Positions 8,725 to 17,386 are shown, numbered from the stretch's first letter. The stretch is 64,000 nt of DNA from Collinsella sp. (GCA_019419455.1 DXZW01000041.1:7379-71378), one strand, 5' to 3'. Program-made: numbers and translations. Notes: a model not told the origin generated them from the letters alone.

Positions 8725-8928
8725 CTGGACAGTTAGTTCAGATACGTATAAGGCGACGGGCATTCGAGGCGTTTCTAAGGGCCTTCGAGGGTGATTTGAG
8801 GGTAAATATGCGGCGGTTGTACTCGAAAACGATGAGCTTTGGGCGGCATGGCATCCGCCGGGGAGCTCAGAAGGCTCCGAACGGCCCTTTGGGGCTTTAA
8901 AAAATACGTATCTGAACCAATTGTCCAG
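8725..8928. repeat. 204-bp inverted-repeat element (family R2), copy 2
   Basis: It begins CTGGACAGTTAGTTCAGATA and ends with the imperfect complement AAATACGTATCTGAACCAAT plus TGTCCAG. It is exactly 204 bp, the same size as copy 1, but has a GC-rich interior unlike it. It lies between the upstream region of the nuclease-like gene and the prs terminator. Confidence 0.85.
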
Positions 8929-8948
8929 GGAAGGTTGGCGAGGGATAG

Positions 8949-8984
8949 AAAAAGGGTCGGAAGCGAGCTTCCGACCCTTTAAAA
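8949..8984 (-). terminator. Terminator of prs
   Basis: AAAGGGTCGGAAG CGAG CTTCCGACCCTTT hairpin with an A-run on the left that reads as a U-tract in the leftward direction. It follows the prs stop by about 30 bases. Confidence 0.85.
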
Positions 8985-9013
8985 ACACCAAAGATGATGA
9001 GATGCACGCTGGA

Positions 9014-10000
9014 TTACAGCGCGAAGTCGCCGCCGACGAGCGTGGAGACGGGCTCCTCGTGGTAAACGGCGGAAATGGCCTGAGCGAACTCCTCGGCGAC
9101 CGAGATAGTCTTGATCTTGCCGCCGACCTCGACGGGGATGGCGTCGGTGACGACGCACTCGACGATGGGGGCGTCGTTCAGGCGCTCGATGGCTGGGCCG
9201 GAGAAGATGCCGTGGGTGGCGCAGACGTAGATGTCGCCGGCGCCCATGGCCTTGAGCTCCTTGACGTTGGCGCACAGGGTGCCAGCGGTGTCGATCATGT
9301 CGTCGTTGATGATGCAGGTCTTGCCCTTGATGTCACCGATGATGCCCATGACCTCGGCGGCGTTGTGGCGCGGACGGCCCTTGTGGGCGATGGCAAGGTC
9401 GCAGCCGAGCATGTCGGACAGCTTCTTGGCGGCCTTGGCGCGACCCACGTCGGGGGAGACGACGACCAGGTTGTCGGTGTCGAAGTGCATGTCGTTGTAG
9501 TACTGGCCGAACAGCGGCAGTGCGGACAGGTGGTTAACCGGGATATCGAAGAAGCCCTGGATCTGGCCCTGGTGCAGGTCGAGGGTGATGATGCGGTTGA
9601 CACCGGCGCGCTCGAGCAGGTTGGCGACGAGGCGGGCGGTGATGGGCTCGCGCGGGCCGGCCTTGCGGTCCTGGCGGGCATAGCCGTAGTGGGTGATGAC
9701 GGCGGTGATGGAGCGGGCAGATGCGCGCTTGGCAGCGTCGGTGGCGATGAGCAGCTCCATGAGCATGTCGTTGACGTTGCCGCCGGCCACGGACTGAATC
9801 AGGAAGACGTCGGCGCCGCGGACGGTCTCGTCGTAGCGGGCGTAAATCTCACCATTGGCGAACTGCTTTAGCGTAAGGCCCGAAAGCTCGACCCCAAGGT
9901 ACTCAGCGATCTTCTGAGCGAGGGGACGGTTGGAGGAACCGGAATACACGCGGATGGACTTGCGCATATTCTCCGACTTCTCGGGATCATTAATCGGCAT
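9014..10000 (-). CDS. prs: Ribose-phosphate pyrophosphokinase
   Basis: A 328-residue PRPP synthetase that makes phosphoribosyl pyrophosphate from ribose-5-phosphate and ATP for nucleotide, histidine and tryptophan synthesis. It shows the N-terminal 'SIRVYSGSSNRPLAQKIAEYL', the ATP-site block 'RQDRKAGPREPITARLVANLL', 'DLHQGQIQGFF' and the PRPP loop 'CIINDDMIDTAGT'. The start ATG at 10000 follows AAAGGAG, giving about 12 extra residues before the usual family start. It lies downstream of glmU in the same direction, a common pairing, but a terminator-like hairpin between them suggests it is at least partly transcribed on its own. Confidence 0.95.
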   Translation of the reverse strand: MPINDPEKSENMRKSIRVYSGSSNRPLAQKIAEYLGVELSGLTLKQFANGEIYARYDETVRGADVFLIQSVAGGNVNDMLMELLIATDAAKRASARSITAVITHYGYARQDRKAGPREPITARLVANLLERAGVNRIITLDLHQGQIQGFFDIPVNHLSALPLFGQYYNDMHFDTDNLVVVSPDVGRAKAAKKLSDMLGCDLAIAHKGRPRHNAAEVMGIIGDIKGKTCIINDDMIDTAGTLCANVKELKAMGAGDIYVCATHGIFSGPAIERLNDAPIVECVVTDAIPVEVGGKIKTISVAEEFAQAISAVYHEEPVSTLVGGDFAL

Positions 10001-10141
10001 TACCCTTCTCCTTTATATCGAATGCCATATAGATGCCTTGTTGCATTGTAACCGCGCGGCGGGGTTTATCGGGTCTTGATAACGTCTTTACCGTCAACGG
10101 ACACGAACCGACCACTCATCCGGTTGCGCAGGTCACGATAG

Positions 10142-10175
10142 AAAAAGGAGCCGCCCCCATGGAGCAGCTCCTTTT
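10142..10175 (-). terminator. Terminator of glmU
   Basis: AAAAGGAGC...GCTCCTTTT hairpin 16-49 bases after the glmU stop, with A and T runs on the two sides, so it may work in both directions. Confidence 0.65.
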
Positions 10176-10190
10176 GTGCTTGGTAAAACG

Positions 10191-11603
10191 TTATACCTCG
10201 TCGTCCTCGTGCAGACGGCGGCGGTAATCGGCGGCCCAGCCCTCAATATTTACCTGACGGGCGCGGCCCAGACCAAGTGCGTCGGCCGGGACCGGCTCGG
10301 TGATGACGGAGCCGGCGGCCACGAGTGCACCGTCGCCGATCTGGGCGGGCGCGACCATCATGGTGTCGGAGCCAATGAAGGCGTCCTTGCCGATGACGGT
10401 CTTGTGCTTGTGCACGCCATCGTAGTTGCAGGTGATGGAGCCCGCGCCCACGTTGACGCCGGAGCCCATGGTGGTGTCGCCGATGTAGGACAGGTGCGGC
10501 ACCTTGGAGCCCTCGCCGATCGTGGACTTCTTGATCTCCACGTGCGTGCCGGCCTTGGAGCCGTCGAGCATGTGGGTGCCCGGGCGCAGGTAGGCGCGCG
10601 GGCCGCAGTCGACGCCGTTCTCGATGACGGCCTCGATGGCGATGGTTTCATCGATGGTGCAGCCGCTGCCGACGGTGGTGTCGGTGAGGCGGCTGTTGGG
10701 ACCGAGCTGGCACTCCTCGCCCACGGTGACGTGGCCGATCAGGTGCGTCTGCGGCCACACGACGGTGTCGCGGCCGATGGTGGCGTCGGGGCCGATCCAG
10801 GCTTGCGTGGGGTCGATGAACGTGACGCCCTCGGCCATCCAGTGCTCGTTGATGCGGTCGCGCGCGATGGCGGTGAGCTGCGCGAGCTGGATGCGGCTGT
10901 TGACGCCCAGGCCGTCGCGGTAGTCGTCGCAGTGGAAGATGGAGACTGCCTGGCCGTGACCCTTGAGGATTTCGAGCATGTCGGGCAGGTAGTACTCGGA
11001 CTGCGCGTTGTCGTTGCCGATCTCGTTAATGTGGGCGGCGAGCTGCGCGCCGTCGAAGGCGTAGCAGCCGGCGTTGCACTCCAGCAGCGTGGCGGCCTGC
11101 TCGGGCGTGCAGTCCTTCTGCTCGATGATGCGCTCGATCTGACCGTCGGCGCCCAGCTTGATGCGGCCGTAGCCGAAAGGATCGGGCGGGGTCATGGTCA
11201 TGACGGTGCAGGCGAGCTCGCCGGTGGCGACGGTTTGCGCGAACTTGGCGACGGTGTCGGCGGTGATGAGCGGCAGGTCGCCGTTGAGCACGACGACCGG
11301 ACCCTCGGCGATGCCGCAGGCCTCGAGCGCGACCTTTACGGCGTGACCGGTGCCCAGACGCTCGGTCTGCTCGACGCACTCGACCTTGGTGGCGCTGTTG
11401 GCGTAGGCGCCGTCGATGAGGGCGCGCATCTCGTCGGCGTGGCTGCCGATGACAACCACGACGCGGCTGCAGCCGGCCTTGATGGTAGCGTCGACGATCC
11501 ACTGGACCATGGGCTTACCCAGGATCTTGTGCGAAACCTTGCAGTGGTTCGACTTCATGCGGGTGCCCTCGCCGGCAGCGAGGATAATTGCGGTTGCGTC
11601 CAT
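10191..11603 (-). CDS. glmU: Bifunctional UDP-GlcNAc pyrophosphorylase / GlcN-1-P acetyltransferase
   Basis: A 470-residue cytoplasmic enzyme that makes UDP-N-acetylglucosamine for peptidoglycan. The N-terminal nucleotidyltransferase domain starts 'AIILAAGEGTRMKS' with the LxxGxGTxM motif and has 'VVLNGDLPLI'. The C-terminal half is a left-handed beta-helix of hexapeptide repeats ('IGPDATIGRDTVVWP', 'GAGSITCNYDGVHKHKT') containing the acetyltransferase site. The start ATG at 11603 is preceded by AGGAG; an upstream extension of 70 codons is rejected because it lacks a ribosome-binding site and any homology pattern. It is divergent from the ECF transporter operon. Confidence 0.95.
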   Translation of the reverse strand: MDATAIILAAGEGTRMKSNHCKVSHKILGKPMVQWIVDATIKAGCSRVVVVIGSHADEMRALIDGAYANSATKVECVEQTERLGTGHAVKVALEACGIAEGPVVVLNGDLPLITADTVAKFAQTVATGELACTVMTMTPPDPFGYGRIKLGADGQIERIIEQKDCTPEQAATLLECNAGCYAFDGAQLAAHINEIGNDNAQSEYYLPDMLEILKGHGQAVSIFHCDDYRDGLGVNSRIQLAQLTAIARDRINEHWMAEGVTFIDPTQAWIGPDATIGRDTVVWPQTHLIGHVTVGEECQLGPNSRLTDTTVGSGCTIDETIAIEAVIENGVDCGPRAYLRPGTHMLDGSKAGTHVEIKKSTIGEGSKVPHLSYIGDTTMGSGVNVGAGSITCNYDGVHKHKTVIGKDAFIGSDTMMVAPAQIGDGALVAAGSVITEPVPADALGLGRARQVNIEGWAADYRRRLHEDDEV

Positions 11604-11796
11604 GTGATCTCCTGTTACGTTATAGAGACGTGTGTTTGGAAACGATACACGGCGCAATATGATACCGCAGGCATATGACGAGCGCGTAACGATTGGTTTG
11701 CGGCGGTTGAGGCTTGCGCCGCCGGCGTGGCGTTTGCACTGCTTGCGTGCGGCGTTGGCGGTGCTGCGGAGCTGTTGTTTGAGCGAGGGGACGGGG

Positions 11797-12690
11797 GTGC
11801 CCGTGGACAACATACGAGAGGAGTTTGGCGGCGAGCCCGTCGCGGCATTCTCGATGTCGCATCCAGCTGTGCCGGCACTCTATATAGTGCTGACGCTGGG
11901 GCTCACTATGTTCTCGATGCAGCCGGTACTGATTGCGCTGTCACTTGCGGGCGGGCTGGCGTATGGATTTGCGACGCGTGGGGCTGCCCGCACGCTGGGC
12001 GCGCTCCGCTGGCAGCTGCCGGTGATTTTGATCGTCGCGGTGCTCAATCCGCTGTTTAGCGCCTCGGGCTCGACGGAGCTGTTCCGTATTGGCATGCGCG
12101 CGGTGTATCTGGAGAGCATGGTATACGGCCTGTGCATGGGCGGGCTGTTTGTGGCGAGCGTGCTGTGGTTTGAGGCGGCGGCGTCGATGCTCGAATACGA
12201 CAAGGTGCTCGCGCTGCTGGGCAATGCCGCACCGGTGATTGCGCTCATGATCTCGATGTGCATGAGGCTTATCCCGCAGTTTTTGCGCCGCGGTCGTACG
12301 GTGCTGGCGGTGCAGGATGCGATTGATGTGCCGGGCAGCGCGCCGGCCGACCCCGTACGCTCGCGTTTGCGGGCATCGAGTGTGTTGATGGGCTGGGGCA
12401 TGGAAGATTCGCTGGAGCGCGCGGGCGCGATGCGCTCGCGCGGGTGGGGTGCCGCGACGCGTCGTACGACGTATGCGCGGTATCGACTGGGGCGCAGCGA
12501 CGTTGCCGCGCTGGCTGGGCTTGCGTTGTTTGGCGTGGCCACGGCGGCAGTGGCGTGGACCGCGACGACGCAGTATTCGTTTTATCCGCAGCTCTCGGTG
12601 CCGGCGCCGTGGCCGGGCTATGTCGTGTACGCTGCCTGGATGGTGCTGCCTTGCGCGTTGCATGCGATTGATGAGAAGAGGTTTGGCTGA
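11797..12690 (+). CDS. ecfT: ECF transporter transmembrane (T) component
   Basis: About 297 residues with five to six hydrophobic helices (for example 'PALYIVLTLGLTMFSMQPVLIALSLAGG' and 'VIALMISMCMRLIPQFLRRGRTVLAVQDA'). Near the C-terminus is the coupling motif 'RAGAMRSRGWGA', the Ala-Arg-Gly signature of EcfT that docks on the ATPases. The start is uncertain: GTG at 11797 follows GAGGGG by six bases, GTG 11803 is also possible, and the first hydrophobic residues come after the internal ATG at 11854. The stop overlaps the next ATG as TGATG, so T, A and S are translationally coupled. It works in vitamin or trace-metal uptake with its neighbours. Confidence 0.85.
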   Translation: MPVDNIREEFGGEPVAAFSMSHPAVPALYIVLTLGLTMFSMQPVLIALSLAGGLAYGFATRGAARTLGALRWQLPVILIVAVLNPLFSASGSTELFRIGMRAVYLESMVYGLCMGGLFVASVLWFEAAASMLEYDKVLALLGNAAPVIALMISMCMRLIPQFLRRGRTVLAVQDAIDVPGSAPADPVRSRLRASSVLMGWGMEDSLERAGAMRSRGWGAATRRTTYARYRLGRSDVAALAGLALFGVATAAVAWTATTQYSFYPQLSVPAPWPGYVVYAAWMVLPCALHAIDEKRFG

Positions 12691-14333
12691 TGGCTCGGTT
12701 TAATAGGAGCTCGGCGGCGGGTGTGGCATATGGCTCGGCCGCGCCGGCGATTGAGGTGCGAGGCCTTAGTTTTGCCTATCCCGGGGCCGAGGCACCGGTG
12801 CTCGAGGGACTTGATTGGCGTGTTCCCCAAGGTGCGTTTGCACTGCTGGTGGGTGGTACTGGGTCGGGCAAATCGACGCTACTCTCGCTGCTCAAGCCCG
12901 AGATCGCTCCGGCGGGCGAGCGCACTGGTGATGCGCGCGTGCTGGGTGAGAACGTTGCCGATATGGACGTCCGGGCGTCCGCGGAGCGCGTGGGCTACGT
13001 GTTTCAGGATCCCGAGAACCAGATCGTGTGCGAGACCGTGTGGCACGAGATGGCGTTTGGCCTGGAAAACTTGGGGCTAGCACGTGATGAGATGCGCCGT
13101 CGCGTAGCTGAGACCAGCTATTTCTTTGGTCTGGAGGACTGGCTTCATCGCGATACCGATACGCTTTCGGGCGGCCGCAAGCAGCTGCTGTCGCTTGCCG
13201 CCGTCCTGGCGCTGCGTCCGCGTGTGCTGCTACTCGACGAGCCCACGTCTCAGCTCGATCCCGTTGCCGAGAAGAATTTCCTGCACGCGCTGTTTCGTGT
13301 GAATCGCGAGCTGGGCTGCACGGTTGTTGTGGCGACGCATCAGCCGCGCCCAATGCTCGAATACGCGACGTGTGCGTACCGGATTGAGGACGGTCGCGTG
13401 CGCGAGGTGGCAGATATGGCTTCTTTGGGACGCCGAGAATCGCTGTTTTCCGATGACATGTTGGGGTGGGGTGCCATCCGATGTGCAAAAAACGGAGAAT
13501 TCAGCAGGCGTGAGGACAATTTGGACTCTCTGGAGCCGCCCGGGGACGTATCGAGCGCGAAAAAAAGTTCGGAATTGGACAAATCGTCCGAATTTGTGGC
13601 GCAAACGTCGCTCGAGAACGGCTCGGAAGCCTTCCCGCGCACGAATGGAAGCAGAATACTCCAAAAAATGCACGCTGGGTCGGCTACCACCCTGTCGGAA
13701 GGCTGGTTTCGCTACGATCGCGCGGGCGGTTGGGTGCTGCGCGGGCTCGATGCGTCGTTTTCGGCTGGCGCGGTGCATGCGGTCGTGGGCGGAAACGGCT
13801 GCGGCAAGTCGACGATGCTTTCGGTGCTGGCCAAGACCGCCAAGCTGCAGCGCGGCCGCATGGTGCGCGGAGCGGCCTCGGCGGCGCTGTTGCCTCAGAA
13901 TCCCAAAGCATTGCTGGTTGCCGAGACGGTTCGCGATGAGCTGATGGAATGGGCCTCGACCTGCGGATATGACGAGAACTTGGCGCGGGAGCGTGCGGCG
14001 CAACTGGGATTGGACGGCCTGGAGACGCGTCACCCCTACGACCTCTCGGGCGGACAGCGCCAGCTGCTCGCGCTGGCAAAGCTGCTGCTGATTGGCCCCG
14101 AGCTGCTGCTGCTTGACGAGCCCACGAAGGGCTTGGACCTGGAGAGCCGCCGCATCATCGCCCGCGCCCTGCGTGACCATGCGAAGGCTGGCGGCACCGT
14201 CATCATGGCTACGCACGATTTGGACTTTGCTGAGCAGGTCGCCGACGACATCGCCATGATGTTCGATGGCGAGATTGCCTGCATGGAGCCGCCGGCCGAC
14301 TTCTTTGCCGACAACGTGTTTTATAGGGCGTGA
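12690..14333 (+). CDS. ecfA: Fused ECF transporter ATPase (two ABC domains)
   Basis: A 547-residue protein with two complete ABC ATPase domains in one chain. Domain 1: Walker A GGTGSGKST (about residue 55), Q-loop 'VFQDPENQIV', signature LSGGRKQ, Walker B 'VLLLDEPTSQLDP'. Domain 2 from about residue 335: Walker A GGNGCGKST, 'LLPQNPKALLVAETVRDEL', signature LSGGQRQ, Walker B 'LLLLDEPTKGLDLE'. The linker (about residues 255-330) is Ser/Glu-rich and encoded by A-rich DNA containing an imperfect 191-bp inverted repeat. It energises the EcfT/EcfS pair. Fused A1-A2 proteins are known in actinobacteria, so this fusion alone is not unusual. Confidence 0.92.
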   Translation: MARFNRSSAAGVAYGSAAPAIEVRGLSFAYPGAEAPVLEGLDWRVPQGAFALLVGGTGSGKSTLLSLLKPEIAPAGERTGDARVLGENVADMDVRASAERVGYVFQDPENQIVCETVWHEMAFGLENLGLARDEMRRRVAETSYFFGLEDWLHRDTDTLSGGRKQLLSLAAVLALRPRVLLLDEPTSQLDPVAEKNFLHALFRVNRELGCTVVVATHQPRPMLEYATCAYRIEDGRVREVADMASLGRRESLFSDDMLGWGAIRCAKNGEFSRREDNLDSLEPPGDVSSAKKSSELDKSSEFVAQTSLENGSEAFPRTNGSRILQKMHAGSATTLSEGWFRYDRAGGWVLRGLDASFSAGAVHAVVGGNGCGKSTMLSVLAKTAKLQRGRMVRGAASAALLPQNPKALLVAETVRDELMEWASTCGYDENLARERAAQLGLDGLETRHPYDLSGGQRQLLALAKLLLIGPELLLLDEPTKGLDLESRRIIARALRDHAKAGGTVIMATHDLDFAEQVADDIAMMFDGEIACMEPPADFFADNVFYRA

Positions 14334-14337
14334 TGGG

Positions 14338-15051
14338 ATGGCGGATTATCGCATCGTGCGCCTACTCGCAAAACTGGAGATACCGCTGCTGCTGGCGGTG
14401 CCAGCCGTGATGGCTGCGGCGTTGCTGGCGGGCGTTGAGCAGGCGGCGCTCGCCATGCTTGTCGTGGTGGCGCTGGTGCTTGCGCTGTTCTTTGCAGGCT
14501 ACGAGGCGTCGCGACCGGGCCTGCGCCAGATTATGCCAACGCTGGTTCTGGCGGCGTTGGCCGCGGCGGGGCGCATCTTGTTTGGCCCCATTCCCGACTT
14601 TAAACCCGTGAGTGCCATCGCCATTATCGCGGGGGCGACGCTTGGTCGCCGCAATGGTTTTATGGTTGGCGCGCTGGCGGCGCTGACCAGCAATTTCTTT
14701 TTTGGACAGGGCATGTGGACGCCGTGGCAGATGTATGCCTGGGGGCTCGTGGGATACGTTGGCGGTGCGCTGGCGCATGCCGGCGCTTTTGATCGCGCCG
14801 ATGGCACCGTGCGTATGCCGGCGCTGCTGACCTACGGCTTTGCTTCGGGTTTGCTGTACGGCGTTGTGATCAACGCCTACGACATTATCGGTTTTGTTCA
14901 ACCGCTCACGTGGGCGGGTGCCATGGCGCGTCTTGCCACCGCCGTACCGTTCGATATCACGCACGGCCTTGCGACCTGCGTGTTTTTGGTCGCCCTGTAC
15001 AAGCCTTGGTGTCGCCGCATCAACCGAGTCGTCGTGAAGTACGGACTGTAG
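14338..15051 (+). CDS. ECF transporter substrate-specific (S) component
   Basis: A 237-residue polytopic membrane protein with about six helices. Internal motifs 'AIIAGATLGRRNGFMVGALAALTSNFFFGQG' and 'TPWQMYAWGLVGYVGG' are typical of an S component of the generic 'ECF transporter S component' family. It starts at the ATG four bases after the ecfA stop; the frame extending further upstream lies inside ecfA and is rejected. With ecfT and ecfA it makes a complete group I ECF importer. The vitamin carried cannot be read from the sequence. No riboswitch that would name it was recognised upstream of ecfT. Confidence 0.82.
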   Translation: MADYRIVRLLAKLEIPLLLAVPAVMAAALLAGVEQAALAMLVVVALVLALFFAGYEASRPGLRQIMPTLVLAALAAAGRILFGPIPDFKPVSAIAIIAGATLGRRNGFMVGALAALTSNFFFGQGMWTPWQMYAWGLVGYVGGALAHAGAFDRADGTVRMPALLTYGFASGLLYGVVINAYDIIGFVQPLTWAGAMARLATAVPFDITHGLATCVFLVALYKPWCRRINRVVVKYGL

Positions 15052-15090
15052 GGCTGGTTGCGCCGGGGCGGGAATCAATACTGCCGAAGT

Positions 15091-15258
15091 GCCATTTTAA
15101 AACTATGCCGGTTTACGGGGCCAGATTGGCACAAGCAGACCATGCCGGCTATTTTTGAAATAGAGCAAGCCGTTTACCTGCGGTTTTATTATTTCGGAAT
15201 TGCGTATGGTTGGGGGTTCGCGATTCAGCCCCGTAAACCGGCATAGTTTTGAAATAGC
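15091..15258. repeat. Long palindrome 'a' of the composite element (family R3, locus 1)
   Basis: Arms 15091-15121 and 15228-15258 pair over 31 bases with about three mismatches (core AAACTATGCCGGTTTACGGG). Near the centre lies GCAAGCCGTTTACCTGCGGT, a core shared with the other three palindromes of this family. Confidence 0.85.
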
Positions 15259-15341
15259 CGGCTGATACGACGGGCATCGTGGCCCTCGGAGAGCCAAATT
15301 GATCCGTTTTCTTTCGCCTCCAGACGTTCCCAGGGAATCAG

Positions 15342-15525
15342 CTGAACCCGCCCGCCACGAAATCGGTCTATCTACTACGTTTGGCCCGACACCCCCAACC
15401 ACAACCGTGTTTTATGAAAAACCGTAGGCTTTCTACCTGCGGTTTTCTTTTTGCGTTGTTCACTGTGGTCGAGGGTAGTGGCTTAAACGTAGTAGATGGG
15501 CGTGTTTCGTGGCGGATGGGTCACG
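15342..15525. repeat. Long palindrome 'c' of the composite element with central terminator
   Basis: The arms contain CATCTACTACGTTTAAGCC and its complement (15370-15385 and 15481-15500) and GCCACGAAA/TTTCGTGGC further out. The centre (15418-15452) is a hairpin CCGTAGG-N7-CCTGCGG between A and T runs, which can terminate from both sides. It lies between the convergent ecfS and exoA genes. With palindrome 'a' it accounts for most of the 534-base gap. A roughly 30-base direct repeat (ATGATCCGTTTTCCTTCG type) flanks it at 15295 and 15546. Confidence 0.82.
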
Positions 15526-15585
15526 CGGATACCCCCACGAGGCCCAAAATGATCCGTTTTCCTTCGTCTCCGGGGGCAGCTGGAG

Positions 15586-16404
15586 TTAGAGCTCCAACGT
15601 AAGGGTGACGGGGCAGTGGTCGCTGCCGAAGATGTCGCCGCGGATGCCGGTGTCGCGTACGTTGTCGGCGATTGCGTCGCTTACCAGGAAGTAGTCGATG
15701 CGCCAGCCTGCGTTGTTCTTGCGGGCATTAAAGCGATAGCTCCACCAGCTGTAGACGCCCTCGACGTCGGGGTTTGCCGTGCGCCAGGTATCGGTAAAGC
15801 CGGCGTTGAGCAGCTCGGTAAACTTGCCGCGTTCTTCGTCCGAAAAGCCGGCGTTGCCGCGGTTGGACTTGGGGTTCTTAAGGTCGATTTCCTCGTGCGC
15901 CACGTTAAAGTCGCCGCAGGTCACGACGGGTTTGCCGGTCTCGCGCTCGAGTGCGTTCAAAAAGCCGCGGTAGGCATCGTCCCAGGCCATGCGCACATCG
16001 ATGCGCGCGAGCTCATTTTGGGCGTTGGGCGTATAGACGTCGACAAACCAGAATTTGTCGAACTCCAGCGCGCAGACACGGCCCTCGGTCGCGGCTTGGG
16101 CAACGAGCTCAGCTGCCTCACCCTCGCCGGCGTAGGGCAGCAGCGCATCGGCGCGCAGCACGCGCAGCGGTTCCTGGCGGCTAAAGACCGCAGTGCCCGA
16201 ATAACCTTTACGCTCGGCGTAGCTCCAAGTTTGGTGATAGCCGGGCAGGTCGATATCGACCTGGCCCTCCTGCAGCTTGGTCTCCTGCAGCGCCAGGATA
16301 TCGACGTCGAGTTCTTGCGCGATCTGGATAAAGCTTGGGTCCTTTTTGAGCACGGCGCGCAGGCCGTTGACGTTCCACGAGGCGAAAGTGTAAGTCTGAG
16401 GCAT
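15586..16404 (-). CDS. xth: Exodeoxyribonuclease III
   Basis: A 272-residue AP endonuclease and 3'-5' exonuclease for base-excision repair. It shows 'FASWNVNGLRAVLKK' with the catalytic Asn, 'LDVDILALQETKLQ' with the metal-binding Glu, 'VVTCGDFNVAHEEIDL' with the Asp/Asn pair, and 'WRIDYFLVS' and 'GSDHCPVTL' with the catalytic Asp-His. The length and order of motifs are normal. The start ATG at 16404 follows GAAAGGA. It is divergent from the sirtuin gene and converges on the ECF operon across the palindromic element. Confidence 0.95.
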   Translation of the reverse strand: MPQTYTFASWNVNGLRAVLKKDPSFIQIAQELDVDILALQETKLQEGQVDIDLPGYHQTWSYAERKGYSGTAVFSRQEPLRVLRADALLPYAGEGEAAELVAQAATEGRVCALEFDKFWFVDVYTPNAQNELARIDVRMAWDDAYRGFLNALERETGKPVVTCGDFNVAHEEIDLKNPKSNRGNAGFSDEERGKFTELLNAGFTDTWRTANPDVEGVYSWWSYRFNARKNNAGWRIDYFLVSDAIADNVRDTGIRGDIFGSDHCPVTLTLEL

Positions 16405-16539
16405 GGTGTCCTTTCGACGGGGTTGGCAGGCTTAAGATTAGCGCAACAGGGGCGCCGGCGGGCTCCGCGTGTGCCGACTCAAAGGCTGCGTGCATGACAT
16501 CGCCCGACGCGGCCCGACCAACAAGGACGGAGGACTCAT

Positions 16540-17292
16540 ATGACGCAGGCAATATCGGACCCCAAGCAGGCCTCCGCGGCGCTGGCGGAGCTGTTCGACG
16601 CCCACGAGCGCGTGGTTTTCTTTGGCGGCGCGGGCGTTTCCACGGCGAGCGGCATTCCCGATTTCCGCAGCGTGGACGGCCTGTATCATCAGCAGTTTGC
16701 CTATCCGCCCGAGACCATGCTCTCGCACAGCTTTTACGAGGCGCATCCGGCCGAGTTCTTCGACTTCTACCGTACCAAGATGATCGCGCTTGGCGCCAAG
16801 CCCAACCGCTGCCACACCAAGCTGGCCGAGCTGGAGCGGGCCGGCAAGCTGGATGCGGTGGTGACGCAAAATATCGACGGTCTGCATCAGATGGCAGGCT
16901 CGCAGCGCGTGTTTGAACTGCACGGCTCGGTCCACCGCAACATTTGCCAGGCGTGCGGCGCGGTCTATAGCGCCGAGTGGATTTGCGCGCGCGAGCACGA
17001 GGGTGCCGCGGGTGTGCCCGTGTGTCCTGCGTGCGGCGGGCGCATCAAGCCCGATGTGGTGCTCTACGAGGAGCCGCTCGACGAGCGCGTACTTACCGGT
17101 GCCGTTGCCGCCATCGCCGCGGCCGATGCCCTCATTGTGGGCGGAACCTCGCTCGTGGTGTATCCGGCGGCGGGCCTTACGCGCTACTTTACCGGCGATA
17201 CGCTGGCCATTTGCAATCTTGCTCCCACCGATCAGGATACAAATGCCGACCTGCTGATTTCTTGCGACATCGCGGCTGCGTTTGCGTTCTAG
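16540..17292 (+). CDS. cobB: NAD-dependent protein deacylase (sirtuin)
   Basis: A 250-residue Sir2-family enzyme that removes acyl groups from lysines using NAD. It shows 'GAGVSTASGIPDFRS' (residues 30-44), 'TQNIDGLH' (109-116), catalytic H128 in 'ELHGS', a Zn ribbon with C136, C139, C162 and C165, and 'GGTSLVVYPAAGL'. It starts at an ATG after GGACGGAGGA. Gene symbol by family; no evidence about its targets. It stands just upstream of the folate gene and may be cotranscribed with it, although a possible promoter and leader hairpin lie between. Confidence 0.93.
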   Translation: MTQAISDPKQASAALAELFDAHERVVFFGGAGVSTASGIPDFRSVDGLYHQQFAYPPETMLSHSFYEAHPAEFFDFYRTKMIALGAKPNRCHTKLAELERAGKLDAVVTQNIDGLHQMAGSQRVFELHGSVHRNICQACGAVYSAEWICAREHEGAAGVPVCPACGGRIKPDVVLYEEPLDERVLTGAVAAIAAADALIVGGTSLVVYPAAGLTRYFTGDTLAICNLAPTDQDTNADLLISCDIAAAFAF

Positions 17293-17306
17293 CCCGCGCG
17301 CGCGGA

Positions 17307-17380
17307 TACAATAGAAAGACTGATTGCAAAGCGGCCCCGCCGCCAGCGCCCAGGCGCGGCGGCGCGGGCATTTTAGGAGG
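17307..17380 (+). promoter_or_regulatory. Possible promoter and GC-rich leader hairpin before folP-folK
   Basis: TACAAT at 17307-17312 resembles a -10 box (the only -35 candidate, TTGCGT at 17282, is 19 bases away). A strong GC hairpin (GCCCCGCCGCC...GCGGCGGCGCGGGC, 17333-17370) then stands directly before TTTT and AGGAGG. It could act as an attenuator or mask the ribosome-binding site. This is inference from base pairing alone. Confidence 0.4.
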
Positions 17381-17386
17381 ATGTTC

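Noticed and set aside
10176..11678. 500-codon plus-strand frame opposite glmU
   Set aside because: Antisense shadow; glmU has all family motifs and a proper ribosome-binding site.
11604..11796. Riboswitch upstream of the ECF operon
   Set aside because: The space contains GC-rich stems but no recognisable TPP, FMN, cobalamin or other aptamer core, so no call was made.
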